From assembly GCA_012845835.1 (NCBI GenBank), contig JABAKD010000009.1:14602274-14666273 (forward strand): 64,000 nt of DNA, written 5' to 3'. Of the stretch, positions 46,001 through 58,365 are shown piece after piece. A program made the translations under genes and the position numbers. The DNA comes from Undaria pinnatifida. Its lineage: Eukaryota > Sar > Phaeophyceae > Laminariales > Alariaceae. Under the pieces are notes generated by a model. It made no database searches. It saw nothing but the letters and a program-made list of their open reading frames with translations, and was not told the DNA's origin. The stretch's first letter is position 1; the number at the start of each line of letters is the position of its first letter.

Positions 46001-49000
46001 TCTGATACGGCGCTCCGACCCTCCCAAAACCATTTTTCTCATATATATATTTTTTTCTTTTTCTGCCACCGTGGTAAGCAGGGGGCCAACGTGCTCCTCT
46101 CAAAAAACGGAGCGGTAAAGCTGGCGGACTTCGGCACGAGCAAGCTTATGGACCAAGCAAGCGTCGTGAGCGGCCTCAAGGGGACGCCGAAGTGGATGGC
46201 ACCCGAAGTGATCCGGAACCAGTTGCGACCAGGGGGCTGGCTCCAGGCAGACGTGTGGAGCGTGGGGTGCACGGTGGTCGAGATGCTCACGGGAAAGGTG
46301 CCATGGCCGGACATGCCCCACCCTGTGTCCGCGATGTACAAAATCGGTTTGGGGGAAAAGCCTCCCATCGACCGGTAAGACAATGTAATTTCGGGGGGAT
46401 GGTGCGTCTACCAGGGGCTCGTGGGACGAACCGTTGCTGTACGGTTAAGCTTGCAGCCCACTCCGCGCGCAGTCGATGAACGTCCCTGCGTATGTGCCAC
46501 CTGTTGTGGCGTGATATCCACCGTATCGAGCCCGAACACCCACCTGTGCAGCTCTTCCTTTGTAATACGGCTCTGGGGTGTCGTGACGAACGATAATGAT
46601 CCACAATAACACTCAACCGGTGAAAACTAACTAGTTTTCCTCCAAGCTTTATGGAAAATGACAAGTTTCCTCCCGGGGTGCAAGTCCATTCACGTACCCC
46701 CCGCGTGGTGTTCTTGCAGTGGAAGCGACCGCCCCTTCCCCCGTCGCTGCGCCCCAAACCATCAGGTATATATCGCCGGAGGCTAGCTCGTTCATCGCTG
46801 CCTGCTGTTGCCCGGAGCCCTCGCAGCGGTATACGGTGGAGCAATTGATGAAGCATCCCTTCCTTGCTAGGTCTCGTTCCCCACCAGGGGGCGTGATGCA
46901 CGCAGCGTGAGTGTGTGTGTGGCGTGCGCGGGTTTGTTGCTCGTACGTGAGGGCATGACGTCGAAAAGGTTGTGGTCTTTCTGCGTCTTCACGGTAGCTC
47001 GCTCCAATTCGTTGAACTCTGCGTCCTTGTGGGGCAGGGCGCGACATTTATTGGATTGGCTGCAGTCCGTTCAGCTCTCTTCCCCTCTTTCCTTTGACGA
47101 CCTTTTAGTCTTTTCGTTTGCAGGCTTCTTTCAATCCCCTTTTCATATGAAGTTTTAGTTCTTTCATTTGCAAGCTCCCTTGACAACCTGTCGATTTTTT
47201 CATTTGCAAGCGTCCGCTGGTGCACACATGCATCTCTCCTTGGTGACACACCTCTTCACCTCTCTTTCCTCCCGCCCCTGTTAACTGATCATCGCGCCGC
47301 CCACCATCCCACCCATTCCGCAGATGTCCGTCGTCCCGTCCGCAACGATTCGAGGACGGCAACCGGCAAGGGGGCGGACCTTGGACTCCAACTAGCGCCG
47401 ACGGGCGATCACCCCGCGAATGGCGCTGGCAGCGTCCGCAGCCCACGAACACGCCGCCCTCCAGCCGGAGCGCAAGCGGTGGCGAGAACGATACCATCAG
47501 TCGGGGCGGGGGATATGGCAGAGATGCCGAAGGCTGGGATGAAAACAAGGCAGCGACGGAGGACGAAACGGGCGGCGATGACCAAGGCGGTACTTTTACC
47601 AGGAGACCACCTTGTCGGTCTCGCGAGACTGCCAAAAGCAAGCAGAGTCGTTGGCCTCGGAAAGCGCAGCGTGATTGGAACGGCGACAATGTCGGTGGGG
47701 CCGAGGCAGACCAGAGTCAAGTAGGGCGGGGCCGGGGGCAAGCTGAGTGTTGGAGGGGCAATGCGGTCGGAAGTCCGGTTAGAACGACTGCTCGTGTTAG
47801 AGCGTCGCCGAGGATAGCGGTAGACTCAGCAGAAGCAAGAGAAGCAGCAGCAGCAGAAAATATGCTGACGAGAGGGGAAGGCGACCGCCGCAGGAGGCGA
47901 CAGAAGCAGCAGCAGACAGAAGGACAGGGTACTTCCGACATGCGCAAACTGCTGGATTGTGGCATGAGATGTAATGGTGATAGAAGTTCCACCTCTGCGG
48001 CATTGGTACCGGCAACGCCTCGTCCTCTTGGCCCTACATATTTTTCTTCTCCGATATGTCAGTCGCGCTACAACGGCTCGCCGTCCAAGAGTAATGCAGC
48101 TTTGGCGCCCAAGTTTGAAGAAACCCCGATTGGGTGCAGCTCGTCACCGGGCGGCGGCGCCGGAGACGGTGCAGAGTGGACATGGGGCAACAGCAGTGGC
48201 GGCAAGGATTCGCCGAGGGATGGGGACGCAAACGCCGGCAGCGGCAGCGGCAGCGGCAGCGGCAGCGACGGCAGAGGATCGCCGCTCGAAAACAGGTACA
48301 TCGATAGGGACCAAAAATCTAACGTGACTAACACATTTTCCAAGCCACAGAACCAGCACCAACAACACCAGCAGCAGCGACAGCAGCAGTACCAGCAGCA
48401 CCAGCACCAGCTGCGACAGCAGCACCAGCAGCAGCAGTACCAGCCCCAGCACCAGCACCAGCACCAGCAGGAGTTGTTTCCGGAGCGATACGCGATATCC
48501 GTGCCTGAACCGAAGAGTCCATCCCGTCTTGCGGGAGGAGGGCTTCCGCCGACGTTCACCGACAGCTGGAACCACATTTCGTGTTATGGCGGCAACCAAT
48601 CGGAGGAAGAGGAGGAGGAGGACGAGGAGCAGCAGCAAGACCTTAATATTGGTGCCGGTACGCGTGATGTTTTTGTTCTTCTGTCTATGTTCCCTCGGGA
48701 TAAAATTGTCCGCACACTATCCTTTTCAGTAGTGCACGTCTTAGGGGATGGCAATATGCTTACGTGATGCCACCGCTTATTTTTTCTGGCACTTCTTGTG
48801 GGCTTGCTCGATGCTTCATCTATAGGGCACCGGCGGCGGCGCCAGACTTGACACGTCCAATACGATGATTCGCAGATGTGTTCTCATTGCGAGCTCCGAG
48901 TCCGCGTCGCTATGACGTGGGCCGTATCGGTCAGGAATGCCGTGCAGAGTTTGAAGGCGGACGTCGCGACGTTGTTCTCTGTCGCGTGTAGACAGGTAGT

Positions 49001-52000
49001 AATAGTTGCGTTTGTCTCATGGCACAGGGTTTCACAACCATGCCTGAGCACGTGAAACTGCGCGTTCTCTCCTGCCCTCCGATCGTTACCGGCGCACCGA
49101 CTGACCCACCCCCCGAAGAGTTCGCGAACAGTTCGCGAACAGTGTGGATGTCGCTGACAGCCTTCTGCTCGTCCACTGTACAGCACAGGACACCTAATAA
49201 GAAACAAGATACAAATAAGAGACAGCCTGAGATGTACCGGAAGATAAGACATCAAGGACCCGTTCAACTGAACCTAGGGTCGAGCTCACCCTCTCCCAAT
49301 AAGAAACTCAGCCTGGGACAATATGTACGCTTCTTACTTGGTGGTCTGTCCTGCACCACTTCCCCCAATGTCCACCAGATATGTCTCGGTTGTCCATGGT
49401 TGACCGAAGGAGCCGCGTGGTCAGCTACAACTCGCCTATAGTCACGTCGCCCGTGGTGACCCTCGGGCGGCAAACGCCTTCCCGCGTGCTGACTGGTACC
49501 GGTACCAACCAAGCAACTGAATTCGACGACAGCGGGAGGAGGCCGTCTGGCTCCTCGAACAACGCAAGTTCGCGCTGGGTGAGTGAAGGAGGGCAAATGA
49601 ACGGGAGGCTGATGAGATCACTCGGGGAAAGGCAAGCTGTTGCTTTCTGTCATTTTTTTTTCTTTTGTGCATCGTCTCCCTCGAACATGGAACCTAAGTA
49701 CTGTCTTGAAACAGTATGAACTCGTTATTTTTCACCCACTCTCCCTATCTTCATCATATGCGATGCTTTGTCTGACCCTGTCCCTCTATCTGCCACGGGA
49801 GACGATTCACTGGCATTGTCTGGCACAGCCCTGTGGCGCACGCACCGTGCGCGTTCTAAGACGTACGAGTGCGCGCTTTTCATGCTTTCTTTCTTCGGGT
49901 CAGGGTTACTCGGTCGCTCGCAGGGATCAACATACAACCGGCCATTCCCACGTTCTGAATACACACGTGTGCGTCGGTGCCATGCCTTCTTTCTTGGTGC
50001 TTGTAGGGATCGGCATACAAGCGGCCATTCCAGGTCGTCAAGGCGGCCAGGGAGGATGTAATGGGACGGGGGGGAGCGACAGACCAAGCGAGGCCGGACG
50101 GTCCAATCACGGGGGAGTATATCAAGCTGGAGAAGCAGAGGGGGCTCAGAGTACCGACGGACGGCAGGTGTGTATGTGTAAGAAAGAGAGGCCGTATTCT
50201 ACGATAGGAGTCTTACCCTTTGCCCAAAACGATTCTAACTGCCGGGGGGCTCCTGCACTCATTACCAGCTATTGCTACACTCATAGTCAACTTTTGATAA
50301 CAAACTACACTATCCGATGTTGCGGGGATGCCATTGTCGTGTTACACTGTAATTTGTTGTGCAAGCAAGCTCTCCCCTTCGGGATGTGGTTGGCTTGAAC
50401 TCCCGGGGGGTACGTATCGCGAGTTGGAAAATGGGGGGGGAAAGCAACGTGAAAACTAAAGGGGGGAAAGAAATGGCCATCGCGCAAGTAACTCGGCAAG
50501 TAAGGCACCCGCCAGCCCGAACGAGTCGGGTTAGGGTTAGTCCATGTCTAGGCCATGGGATAGTATATCGCGGTGTTAATACATCTTTTTTTCAGTAAGT
50601 AAATATAGAGCTACTTGAGGGAGGAGCCTCAAGAGAATGATGTGCGCCCCTCCGCCGCATCATGCATCAGAATTGGATGGTTGGATGGTCGGCAGCAGCG
50701 GTGTCGGAGTCGTCTACGTCGCGTAACTTCACTATTAATGTGCGCGCTTTTGCGGTGCATAGGAATCATTCGCACTTTGCAGTATGCCGGCTTTTCGCTA
50801 TTGCACGGGGTAGGGGCTTGGTTTGTGGTGTGCTTGCTGCTTTCGCGTTCTCAAGATGCGGCCGTTTGGCAGGATCATACGTGAAAATCCAAGCTACATT
50901 ATTCTCTGGATGCACTGGTGTTTTATAGCTTTACGATTTCAAGATGAAGGCGTGGCACCAGCAAATGCACGTGTTTTCTGTACATGGGCGCGCTCTGGCA
51001 AGTCAGTCTTCCAGGAGAAATCTTCAGTGGGCCAATTCAAAATGACTTGCGAATTGAAAAACGTGTTTTGTTGCTGGTAACCAACGCGGTTGGCGTTTTG
51101 CATGTTTCAACTGGAACGATTTTTTAGAACAAGTCATATCCGTAACGAGGAGTACATCTGGGCAATCGCGCGGCCGAAGTACCACGCAGCTTGCAAAGAT
51201 GAGTATCGACCACTCAACTGGTCGAACACACAGCTGACGTTTGTTTGTTTTTTTCACAAAAACATTCGTACGCTCAGTGCCGGGCGGGTGCTCTTCACGC
51301 GATTACGCGCGGACCATGCTTTTCTGGGACAAGCTTTTGCAGAGCATCTCTCGGGAGCTGGGGTGTGTATTTTGGGTATATCTTATCTGGCGTTAGATGC
51401 ATGTCACGCGCGTGCTTTCACCATGCACATACGCGCCAATCGACCCCTCGTCAACCCTCCTCAATGACCCGTTTGCATACTGGCGTCGGGTCACCCCCCC
51501 CCCCCCTCCTCTCCCCCCGCTACCCGACGGATCCCAATTTTACAGCGTCCCAGATCGCAGCGGACGGGGACGCTGGAGATCTAATTCGATGCCGTCGCAG
51601 AGCATGCGCACCAAAAGCGCGGGCGTGCTGGGGGCGTCGGCTAAGCTGCCACCTCTTGAGCGAGATGTACCGGGGGGCGGGGCGGCAGGGGGGAGAGAAG
51701 GAGGCGGAGGGAGAGGGGGGGGAGTGGGCGGCTTCAGGAATGCCTCCGTTGGCATGCGGCTCGTCACGTCTGCCCCGACGCCGGTCGAATCATTCTTGCC
51801 TGCCGCACCAACAGCAGCTTCGGCTGCAGCTGCGAAGCTTCCGGTAATGGGTTCGAAAGGACCTGTTCTGGCGTGTTCTATGGATCGCAGGGCGGACCAA
51901 TCGGCGGACCGGTCGGCCGCGCGTTCTACGGATCGATCCATGGTGGACAGACATTCGACCGAGGTTACTTCCGACGACCCCTACACTGCTGCTGCCGATT

Positions 52001-52632
52001 TGCCGTCTTCTTCTGCGACCGCTGTCGTGGCCAGGACAGCAGTCACCGGTAGCCCTCGACAGGAAGGGATGCTTCGCCGCCGCGCGAACCTTGCCCCCAT
52101 CCGCACGAACATGTACTCGGCGTCCCCGCAGGCTTCGGGCATGTACTCGCCGTCTACACCGGCTTCGGGCGTATACTCGGCGTCTACACCGACTTCGGGA
52201 GCGCTAGCGGCGGCCTCGGTGGCGGCGACGGCGGCCGGAACCGATGATAGAGCGTCCATCGCGAGAAGCACGGGGGGCGGCGGTGAGCGGTCTGGAGGCG
52301 CCAGAGGCGCGGGAGGCGTCGGTGATGGCGGCTTCCCCTCTCGCGCGAAGTCCACCACTAGTCCCCTGAGCGCTTGGGGTTCGGCCCGCGCTCTTTTCCC
52401 GGACGCAACTGATGACCGAATTTTCAGCGGTATCCATAGAGAAAGGGTGAGGATGGTGGGTTCGGGCGGCAATGTTGCTCGTGGTAGCGGTGACGACGGT
52501 TGTCACGTCACATCAAGGTTGTCGGGGCAAGCGTCAACGTCTGCCGTTGCTGCTTCTGCCGCTTCTGCCGCTTCTACCGCCGCCGCGAGCTCTCTGCACT
52601 GCTCGTCCTTCACCACAGGCCGTTCTGGATAA
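43046..52632 (+). CDS. MAPKKK-type (STE11/MEKK-like) protein kinase, nine exons
   Basis: Exons 43046-43545, 44523-44597, 45475-45645, 46082-46374, 46766-46906, 47324-48657, 49379-49578, 50007-50167 and 51546-52632 (TAA) all agree in phase. Counted from the ATG at 43192 the protein is 1,271 residues. The frame is open upstream of that ATG to about 43036 and reads helical sequence (ELQAKASALLAQGS), so another 5' exon is likely. The kinase domain comes first: Gly loop LGRGAHGIV (82-90), Lys105 in AVKQF, helix-C Glu123, the MEKK-like IFLEYLDGGSL, catalytic HRDIK (Asp198), DFG 216-218, and the MAPKKK signature GTPKWMAPEV. All catalytic residues are present. The remaining 900-odd residues are Ser/Gly/Gln-rich: a Gln/His tract at 48350-48475, a run of acidic residues at 48600-48640, and three MYS-type repeats (SASTPTSG) near 52110-52200. 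Regulation by this tail is plausible but unproven. Confidence 0.88.
51178..51240 (+). repeat. Fragment of dispersed CAGCTTGCAAA repeat
   Basis: CGCAGCTTGCAAAGATGAGT, then ATCGACCACTCAACTGGTCG and ACACAGCTGACG, nearly identical to the copy at 34611. It lies in the last intron of the kinase gene. Confidence 0.7.
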
Positions 52633-53257
52633 CTCGCTGGCTTCGGACTCTTTTTTATAAGAATTTGTGTCTAGTGAGGACGCACTGCGTTACCCAAGCA
52701 AAAGGGAGTCTGAGCTCGCTACTACCCGAACAATGCGAAAGGACAGCACGCTTGCTTTGTACGATGCGACACATAAATACCTTCTTGTTTTGTCCCCGTT
52801 CCTGCCAAACCTTGCATATTATATTGCTTCTCAGAGAAGATACGAGGCGGGCGGGTGGGCAAACGAAGTAGGAAAATACGCCCGAGCCGAAATTCGCCCT
52901 CCCCCCCCCCCCTCCCTTCCCTCCCCCCCCCCTGCCTCCCGCGTCCCTTTCCCCTTGACGAAGTAAGCAGTTTCGTAAATTTTATTTTAGTGGCCTGTAA
53001 CACTGCGATGAGATGGCCTGTTTACACTTTATTTTGTTTTACATTTTTCACCATAGTTGGAATCATCCTTGGTGACACGACTCTTTTTTTGGTCTTTTAG
53101 GTTTACATGGATTTTTTTGGGGGGTCTTAGATTATGAATACGACCTCGGGACGAAAGTTTGGTGACAGAGCGTGTTGCGTGTTTGTCGTTGGGCGTTTGT
53201 CGCTCCGACGTGTTGTGTGGGGACGTGTCAGTGGTTTTGCACGTAGTTACTGGCACC

Positions 53258-53670
53258 AAAGGGCGCAGCGTATCATCAATAGCTTCAGCCTGGGGAAGCG
53301 CTCGTGGGGACGCACTACTGGGATTCGCGGCCGCCCCCGAGCACGTCCGGTTTGGTTGATGTATGGTACAGTAGTGGCCCCTCTATCGTGCCGTTTGCCC
53401 GCTGCAACGCCTGTGAACCCAGTTGGCACAGATGGGAACAACAAGTAGCGACAGTATGCAGAGCAGTGCCGATCGCCGCTATAGTGCGGTTATTTCCCTC
53501 TATAGTGCACATACCGGCACTTATTAGAGGGAATGCCGTTGTAGTGGCCCCAAAGGATGCAGAGTACTATTAATAGCTACAGTCAGAGGGAGGCGCTCGT
53601 GGGGACGCACTGCTAGACTTCGCATATACCTGCTTCGGAACACGCCCGGCTTGGTTGATGTGTATGTTGT
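53258..53670 (+). repeat. Pair of direct repeats of about 115 bp
   Basis: The block with ATCAATAGCTTCAG or ATTAATAGCTACAG, then GCGCTCGTGGGGACGCACT, then CGGYTTGGTTGATGT lies at about 53258-53370 and 53550-53670. The 180 bp between them carries AGTGCCG-type words shared with 5025-5240. Terminal direct repeats flanking a short body could be a decayed element. Confidence 0.6.
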
Positions 53671-54157
53671 CCGTGTGCTCATCCCATAGCAGCCCAGTGC
53701 TTCTTCATGCGTTTGGCTCTTGATGGCAGGGAAACTGAGTGAGACGTGTCTTGTAGTATTTATATTCATCTGCTTGTTGTACCAAGTTGAAGTATACCTG
53801 TCTTTTTTCCTTTACATACCATTTAACACTGTAATGTGCCGTGTGTAATCGCGCGCACCGTCGTTTTTAGTTTTGTTGTGCCTGCGCAGTAAGTATCTAT
53901 TGGGCGCTCGGTTGTACACTTTTTGTTTGTGACATGTATCTATATATGTATGTACAGTACGAGGTGGATGCCTCCAGTACTGTTTGGAAAGGGAAACGGG
54001 GCGAGCGCCCCCCAGGCGGCGGGTAGCGGCAAAAAAAGTCGCTGGAAGCATGCGACGCAAAAAACGCGCGCCACCAAGTAAGTAGAGCTGCATACCCCAG
54101 CCCACGACGGAACCACTGTCACGCCACGCCACTCGTATCGTGCCTTGTGCATTTTTT

Positions 54158-54423
54158 TGACGCGTCTTTTGCGTGAGCGACTGACCGCGTCTATCCGTAC
54201 AGCATACATTTATTTTAAGCGCGCCTTTAGCGCGGGCGAGTGACTGACCGCGACTATTCGTACCGTGTATATTTCATAGACGCGCCGTTTGCGCGAGCGA
54301 CTGGTCGCGTCTACTCGTACCGTATGCATATTTTAGGCGCTCTTTTAGTGCGGGCGAGCGACTGATCGCGTCTATTCGTACTGCATGCAAATTTTTAGAT
54401 GCTCCCTCCGCGCGAGCGACTGG
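54158..54423 (+). repeat. Tandem repeat, unit about 60 bp, 4.5 copies
   Basis: Each unit has a short hairpin (for example GACGCGTCTTTTGCGTGAGC or AAGCGCGCCTTTAGCGCG), the word GCGACTGACCGCGTCTATTC and GTACCGTATGCATATTTT. Alternate units resemble each other more closely than neighbours, hinting at a higher-order dimer of about 120 bp. Confidence 0.85.
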
Positions 54424-55127
54424 ATATCATGCAGTCGTTGTGCACATTCGAGGTTTATTATCGGGATTCATGTGCGTGTTTTCTGTTACATCGCCCTACG
54501 TTTTGATGGTCACGAATAAACGTAGTACATGTCAGTGATAACACGGTTTCTGCTCCGTACAACCTTACAGGTTGGCGTGGTTGTTGGTCATCGTCTTATT
54601 ATTTACTGTAGTGTAAGCAGCGCCAACGACATACGTTGCCATGCTGTTCCCCAGTGTACGAAAAGGTCTCTCTATTGATAATCCGCCACAAAAAATTGAG
54701 CACCGGTCACGGGGGGACTATTTAAGCTTGTGAGCCTTCTCAATCAAGTCCCGGCGGGTGCCATAAAGATAGGGGAAAACGCATGGAATTGTATTCGGGC
54801 GGTGATAAGATACATTCGAGCGTAGATGGAAAGAGAGCGGTCGACGGAAAGCACTCAATAATGGGTCTGCTTCTCGTGGTATGACGGATGGCCTGCTCCG
54901 CCTTCAGGCCATGCTTCGGAAGGATACCGCTTGAACGTAAACATTGATGGAAAACCAAACCTGGTACGCTGGTTCGATTTTTTGATAGATCATGGATAGT
55001 GACAGAAAAACACACTTGAGATACGAGTTCGAAATTCCGCAGCATACATCAAGTTCCAGAGAGCGACGGCGGTGTGCCATACATCACCTAGTAATACGTT
55101 CAGGAGAACGGATAATAATGGCTTTAT

Positions 55128-55310
55128 TTAGTTGTCTCTTGAGGTTAGTCGGCCCACAGCGGCCCTCTCGCACTGACATGACTGCGTAAATTTTGATGCC
55201 CAGCCCGCATACATCTCGATGGCCTCGCGTCGGTATGCCGCCAATTTCTGAACCACGGTCACAAACAACACATACATGGAGTAGCAAACGAGAGCGGTGG
55301 AAGACGCCAT
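55128..55310 (-). CDS. Short frame for a putative single-pass membrane protein
   Basis: A 60-residue frame from the ATG at 55310 to a TAA at 55128. The N-terminus has a hydrophobic segment (STALVCYSMYVLFVTVV), followed by an amphipathic, charged stretch (QKLAAYRREAIEMYAGWASK). The pattern is protein-like, but a second overlapping frame is also open, there is no recognised family, and no neighbouring exon supports it. It could be chance. Confidence 0.22.
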   Translation of the reverse strand: MASSTALVCYSMYVLFVTVVQKLAAYRREAIEMYAGWASKFTQSCQCERAAVGRLTSRDN

Positions 55311-55737
55311 TAAAATGTAACGCCAACAACAAATGCCAGCAGGGCGGGGTTTCACGCTCGACATCCCCTGTGCTGACAGACCCCCAAAACCGCTCTCGTG
55401 ACTAAATTTATACTACTGCAACAACACATCCCGTGCTAATTTTCGGTGGTTCCTGTTGTTATAAGGCTTAAGGCTTAGTTTTGGGTAGGCAATTGGTTCA
55501 AATTTTGCAAGTGCTCAAACAGACAAATACCCTTTGATTCCTTAGCAAATGGCGTCGTCGACATACCATGGGTTTTTGGGTCGTGGGTTCGAATCCCACC
55601 ATCCACCAATAACAAACTCTTGCGAATTTCCCCCTGTCGAACTTGAAAATTACTCTCCCCGGTTTTCCTGGGAAATGAAACCGCTTTGGATATTCACACG
55701 TCCGCCCGTACCCCACATATGCGGGGGCAGTTCGAAA

Positions 55738-55890
55738 GTGTTCAGGCGTTCTCGTTACGATGATCGAGCGTTCTTGCTGGCACTCAAGTGATTACGCGTT
55801 CTTGCCCGTCAACTGGTCGATCGTCCTTGTTCCTCAATTGGTCAAGGGTTCTCGTTCTTCACGTGGTCGAGCGTTCTCATTACTCAATGC
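55738..55890 (+). repeat. Degenerate tandem repeat, unit about 34 bp
   Basis: Five or so imperfect units of GGTCGAGCGTTCTCGTTCCT-type sequence, including GGTCGATCGTCCTTGTTCCT and GGTCAAGGGTTCTCGTTCTT. Confidence 0.7.
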
Positions 55891-58365
55891 ACGTAAAACG
55901 TAAAACACATGCGGGGTAGGCCAGGAACGAACCAAAACTCATACCGGCAACATGCGGTATTGTCACTGTGGAAACACGCCTCAAGCCTAGACGACAGCCA
56001 TTCACGCCCCAGGCGTTCCAGGAGAAGCCGGGACAACATTCACTTCTTCGTCGCTCAATGCACGCGCCACCAGTGTTCGGCTGGGAGCACACCATTCCTA
56101 TTTCACGCCGACTTGCTCAGTCGCGCCATGCTTGTCCGTTAGAACGTGCGTTGTAGTTTTGGTGGTAAACTCGTGAGAGCACTGTTGGTGATATGCGAAG
56201 TATTGCAGCAACGCACGCACCACCAATATTCGGCTGAGGGTACACTCTGTAAGGCTGCCTCTGACAGGGAGCAGAGGACCGCGGCCCTTGCCTTGCTTTA
56301 AGCGAGCGACATCGTCGCCTGCAAACATGCGCAGTCCATTGGGAAGGAAAATGCTACTTGATGCAAAATTATTTCGCGTTGCGACAGGACGAATCGAGCC
56401 AACCTGCTGCCAGTCGTGTGAAGTGCGCTTCACCTTTTACCCGGCAACAACACGAGTCACCTTCGGGAGAGGTCTGAACAACTAGGGGATGGTGCGCGAC
56501 TACTTTCGAACAAAAGACCTTCTGTTCAACGCCGAGCAACTCACTGCACATGCTTTCATCCTCTGGCGGATGGGTAAAACTCGGGGCTTGTCACGGGTCA
56601 ACCCACTTCTCGCGGTTCAGGTCGGTTGTGTAATCCCCTGATCCGAGCCGACCAGAGACATTTCGAACACCTCCTAATTCGAATCGACTCGACCCACGAG
56701 ATTTCGAAACCTCATGACCCGGCCCGGGTCGGATCATGCCCCGTGAAACACGTGGGTAAAAAGGTAGCTTGAGCTCACAGCACTTCCACGTAACTGTCGT
56801 GCGTCAATTTACCCCGATTGCCGAAACAACGCACAGCACGTCCTCACCGCGAGACAAGCTGGAAAAAATAACAGCCTTCTCAGGCATCAGCTACGCTACG
56901 ACCGCGCGGCAGGATCACCCCAACGCAATCCCACGCTATCAGTACCACTCAGCACCACACCCACCCGCACAGACAAGTGCTAAACGGCACACAACAAGTT
57001 ATGTACAAGACACAGCAAGATACAGCAGCAGCAGAAATACACGACTTGCTTCAACGGGCGGCACGAGGGCAACCTCCCGTCCGAACCCAATAGCTTGGAG
57101 CCAACCATGCCAGATTTGACTTTTTCCCGAGGAGCTATTTTAAGCGTGGTACGTGCTTGTGTGAGGCGAAGAACGCCTCAAGGACAGGTATTATGTCCTG
57201 TGAGGCAACCGCAGCAACCCCGCGCGCCACCCCCCCATCTCTGACGCAAAATAAAACAACAGACTGGGAGAACCGATGACCTCGTGCCTGACACAGGCGG
57301 TCAGCCGCCGTGACGTCAAGCATGAAGCAGCTCCCACGGAACTGCCCTCGGCTCTATGATACCGGTAAGCTGTTCGCTGGTAAGGGAAAAAACTAGCAAA
57401 ATGAACAAATACGTCGGGTCTCCTTCTCGGCTCCACGCTGCTGCCTTCTTTCATCAGAAAAGCTCGTCTGGGTTGGGCAGGTTTAGCCACTCTGCCAGGT
57501 AAACGCAAGTTTTGGGCGACACGACCCCGTCTTCCGAACAGTGTCTCATTACCTAGGTTAGGCGCGGGGTGGGTGGTGACAGGGAGGGTGCGCCGAAAAA
57601 AAGGGGAGTGGGTACAGTATTACAAGATAATCCGGCAGGTATACCCTGCTCCGCGAGTCTCCAGCAACAGCTATGCTCTTTGTTAATTAATTAATTAGTA
57701 GGGGGTTTGCTAATTAATGGCTTTCCGTGGCCGGGGAGACGATTTATAGCAGGGAAGCGAGATGGAAAACGAGGCGGTCTTCCAACGTCCGATACTTTTT
57801 AGCGACCGGTGTTAAAAAGCCTCTGTCACGGTAGACGCATAGTCTAACGCGGTGGCTTGTATGGAGGGGGGGGCGGGGGCGGGGGGGGGGATACTATTGC
57901 CTTGGAAGGGGGCGCTACGGCGTGAGCAATCAATCGTTCGCTCACGAGAACGCATCGTCTTTCCCCTTTACTATTGCGGAAAATACCACACACTACTTCT
58001 AAGTAGTTTTCCTAAAAAAACGTGGGTGCACCTCTAAAGAGGTAACGTCTCTTTTGCAGTGGATTGTTTCCCCATCAAACCATCAGACCGGTAACAAAGC
58101 AAAGGACTAAGTGCTGGACTACCGCAACAAAATGCTCGTCGTTGGTTGAAACACAAAAACACCTGAGTTCCGTGCGTGTTCTGTGGTCGGGCGGGGTCCC
58201 TTCCCGACTCGAGAAAAAAAAAACACGTGCGATATTATGTCTCCGCCCTCACGCTCACCCCGCAGGAGGTGTGGACGTTTGGCCATCCCATCCCTGCCGT
58301 GCGATGTGCCCCGCCCAAGAAAACGCCCGCAACGGTTCGCTTAACAAGCCTCTCGTCTCGCTCAC

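Larger units (their letters stand above)
52633..58365. other. Intergenic region between convergent genes
   Basis: This separates the kinase gene (+) from the POLR3F-type gene (-). It holds three tandem or direct repeat blocks (listed) and one short minus-strand frame at 55128. The terminal exon of the POLR3F-type gene should be near its right edge but was not found. A tRNA-like GTGGGTTCGAATCCCACC stem-loop at 55583-55600 has no matching acceptor stem or box A. Confidence 0.5.

Noticed and set aside
48068-48638. Leu/Cys/Trp-rich minus-strand frames
   Set aside because: They are complements of the Gln/Gly tract in a kinase exon.
48822-48995. Candidate kinase-gene exon ending CAG|GTAGTA
   Set aside because: Its phase fits neither neighbour, whereas exon 47324-48657 joins 49379 directly in phase across a 721-bp intron.
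55549-55615. Possible tRNA gene with GTGGGTTCGAATCCCACC
   Set aside because: The T-arm is perfect, but no matching acceptor stem, D-arm or anticodon arm can be placed upstream; at most a tRNA-like remnant.
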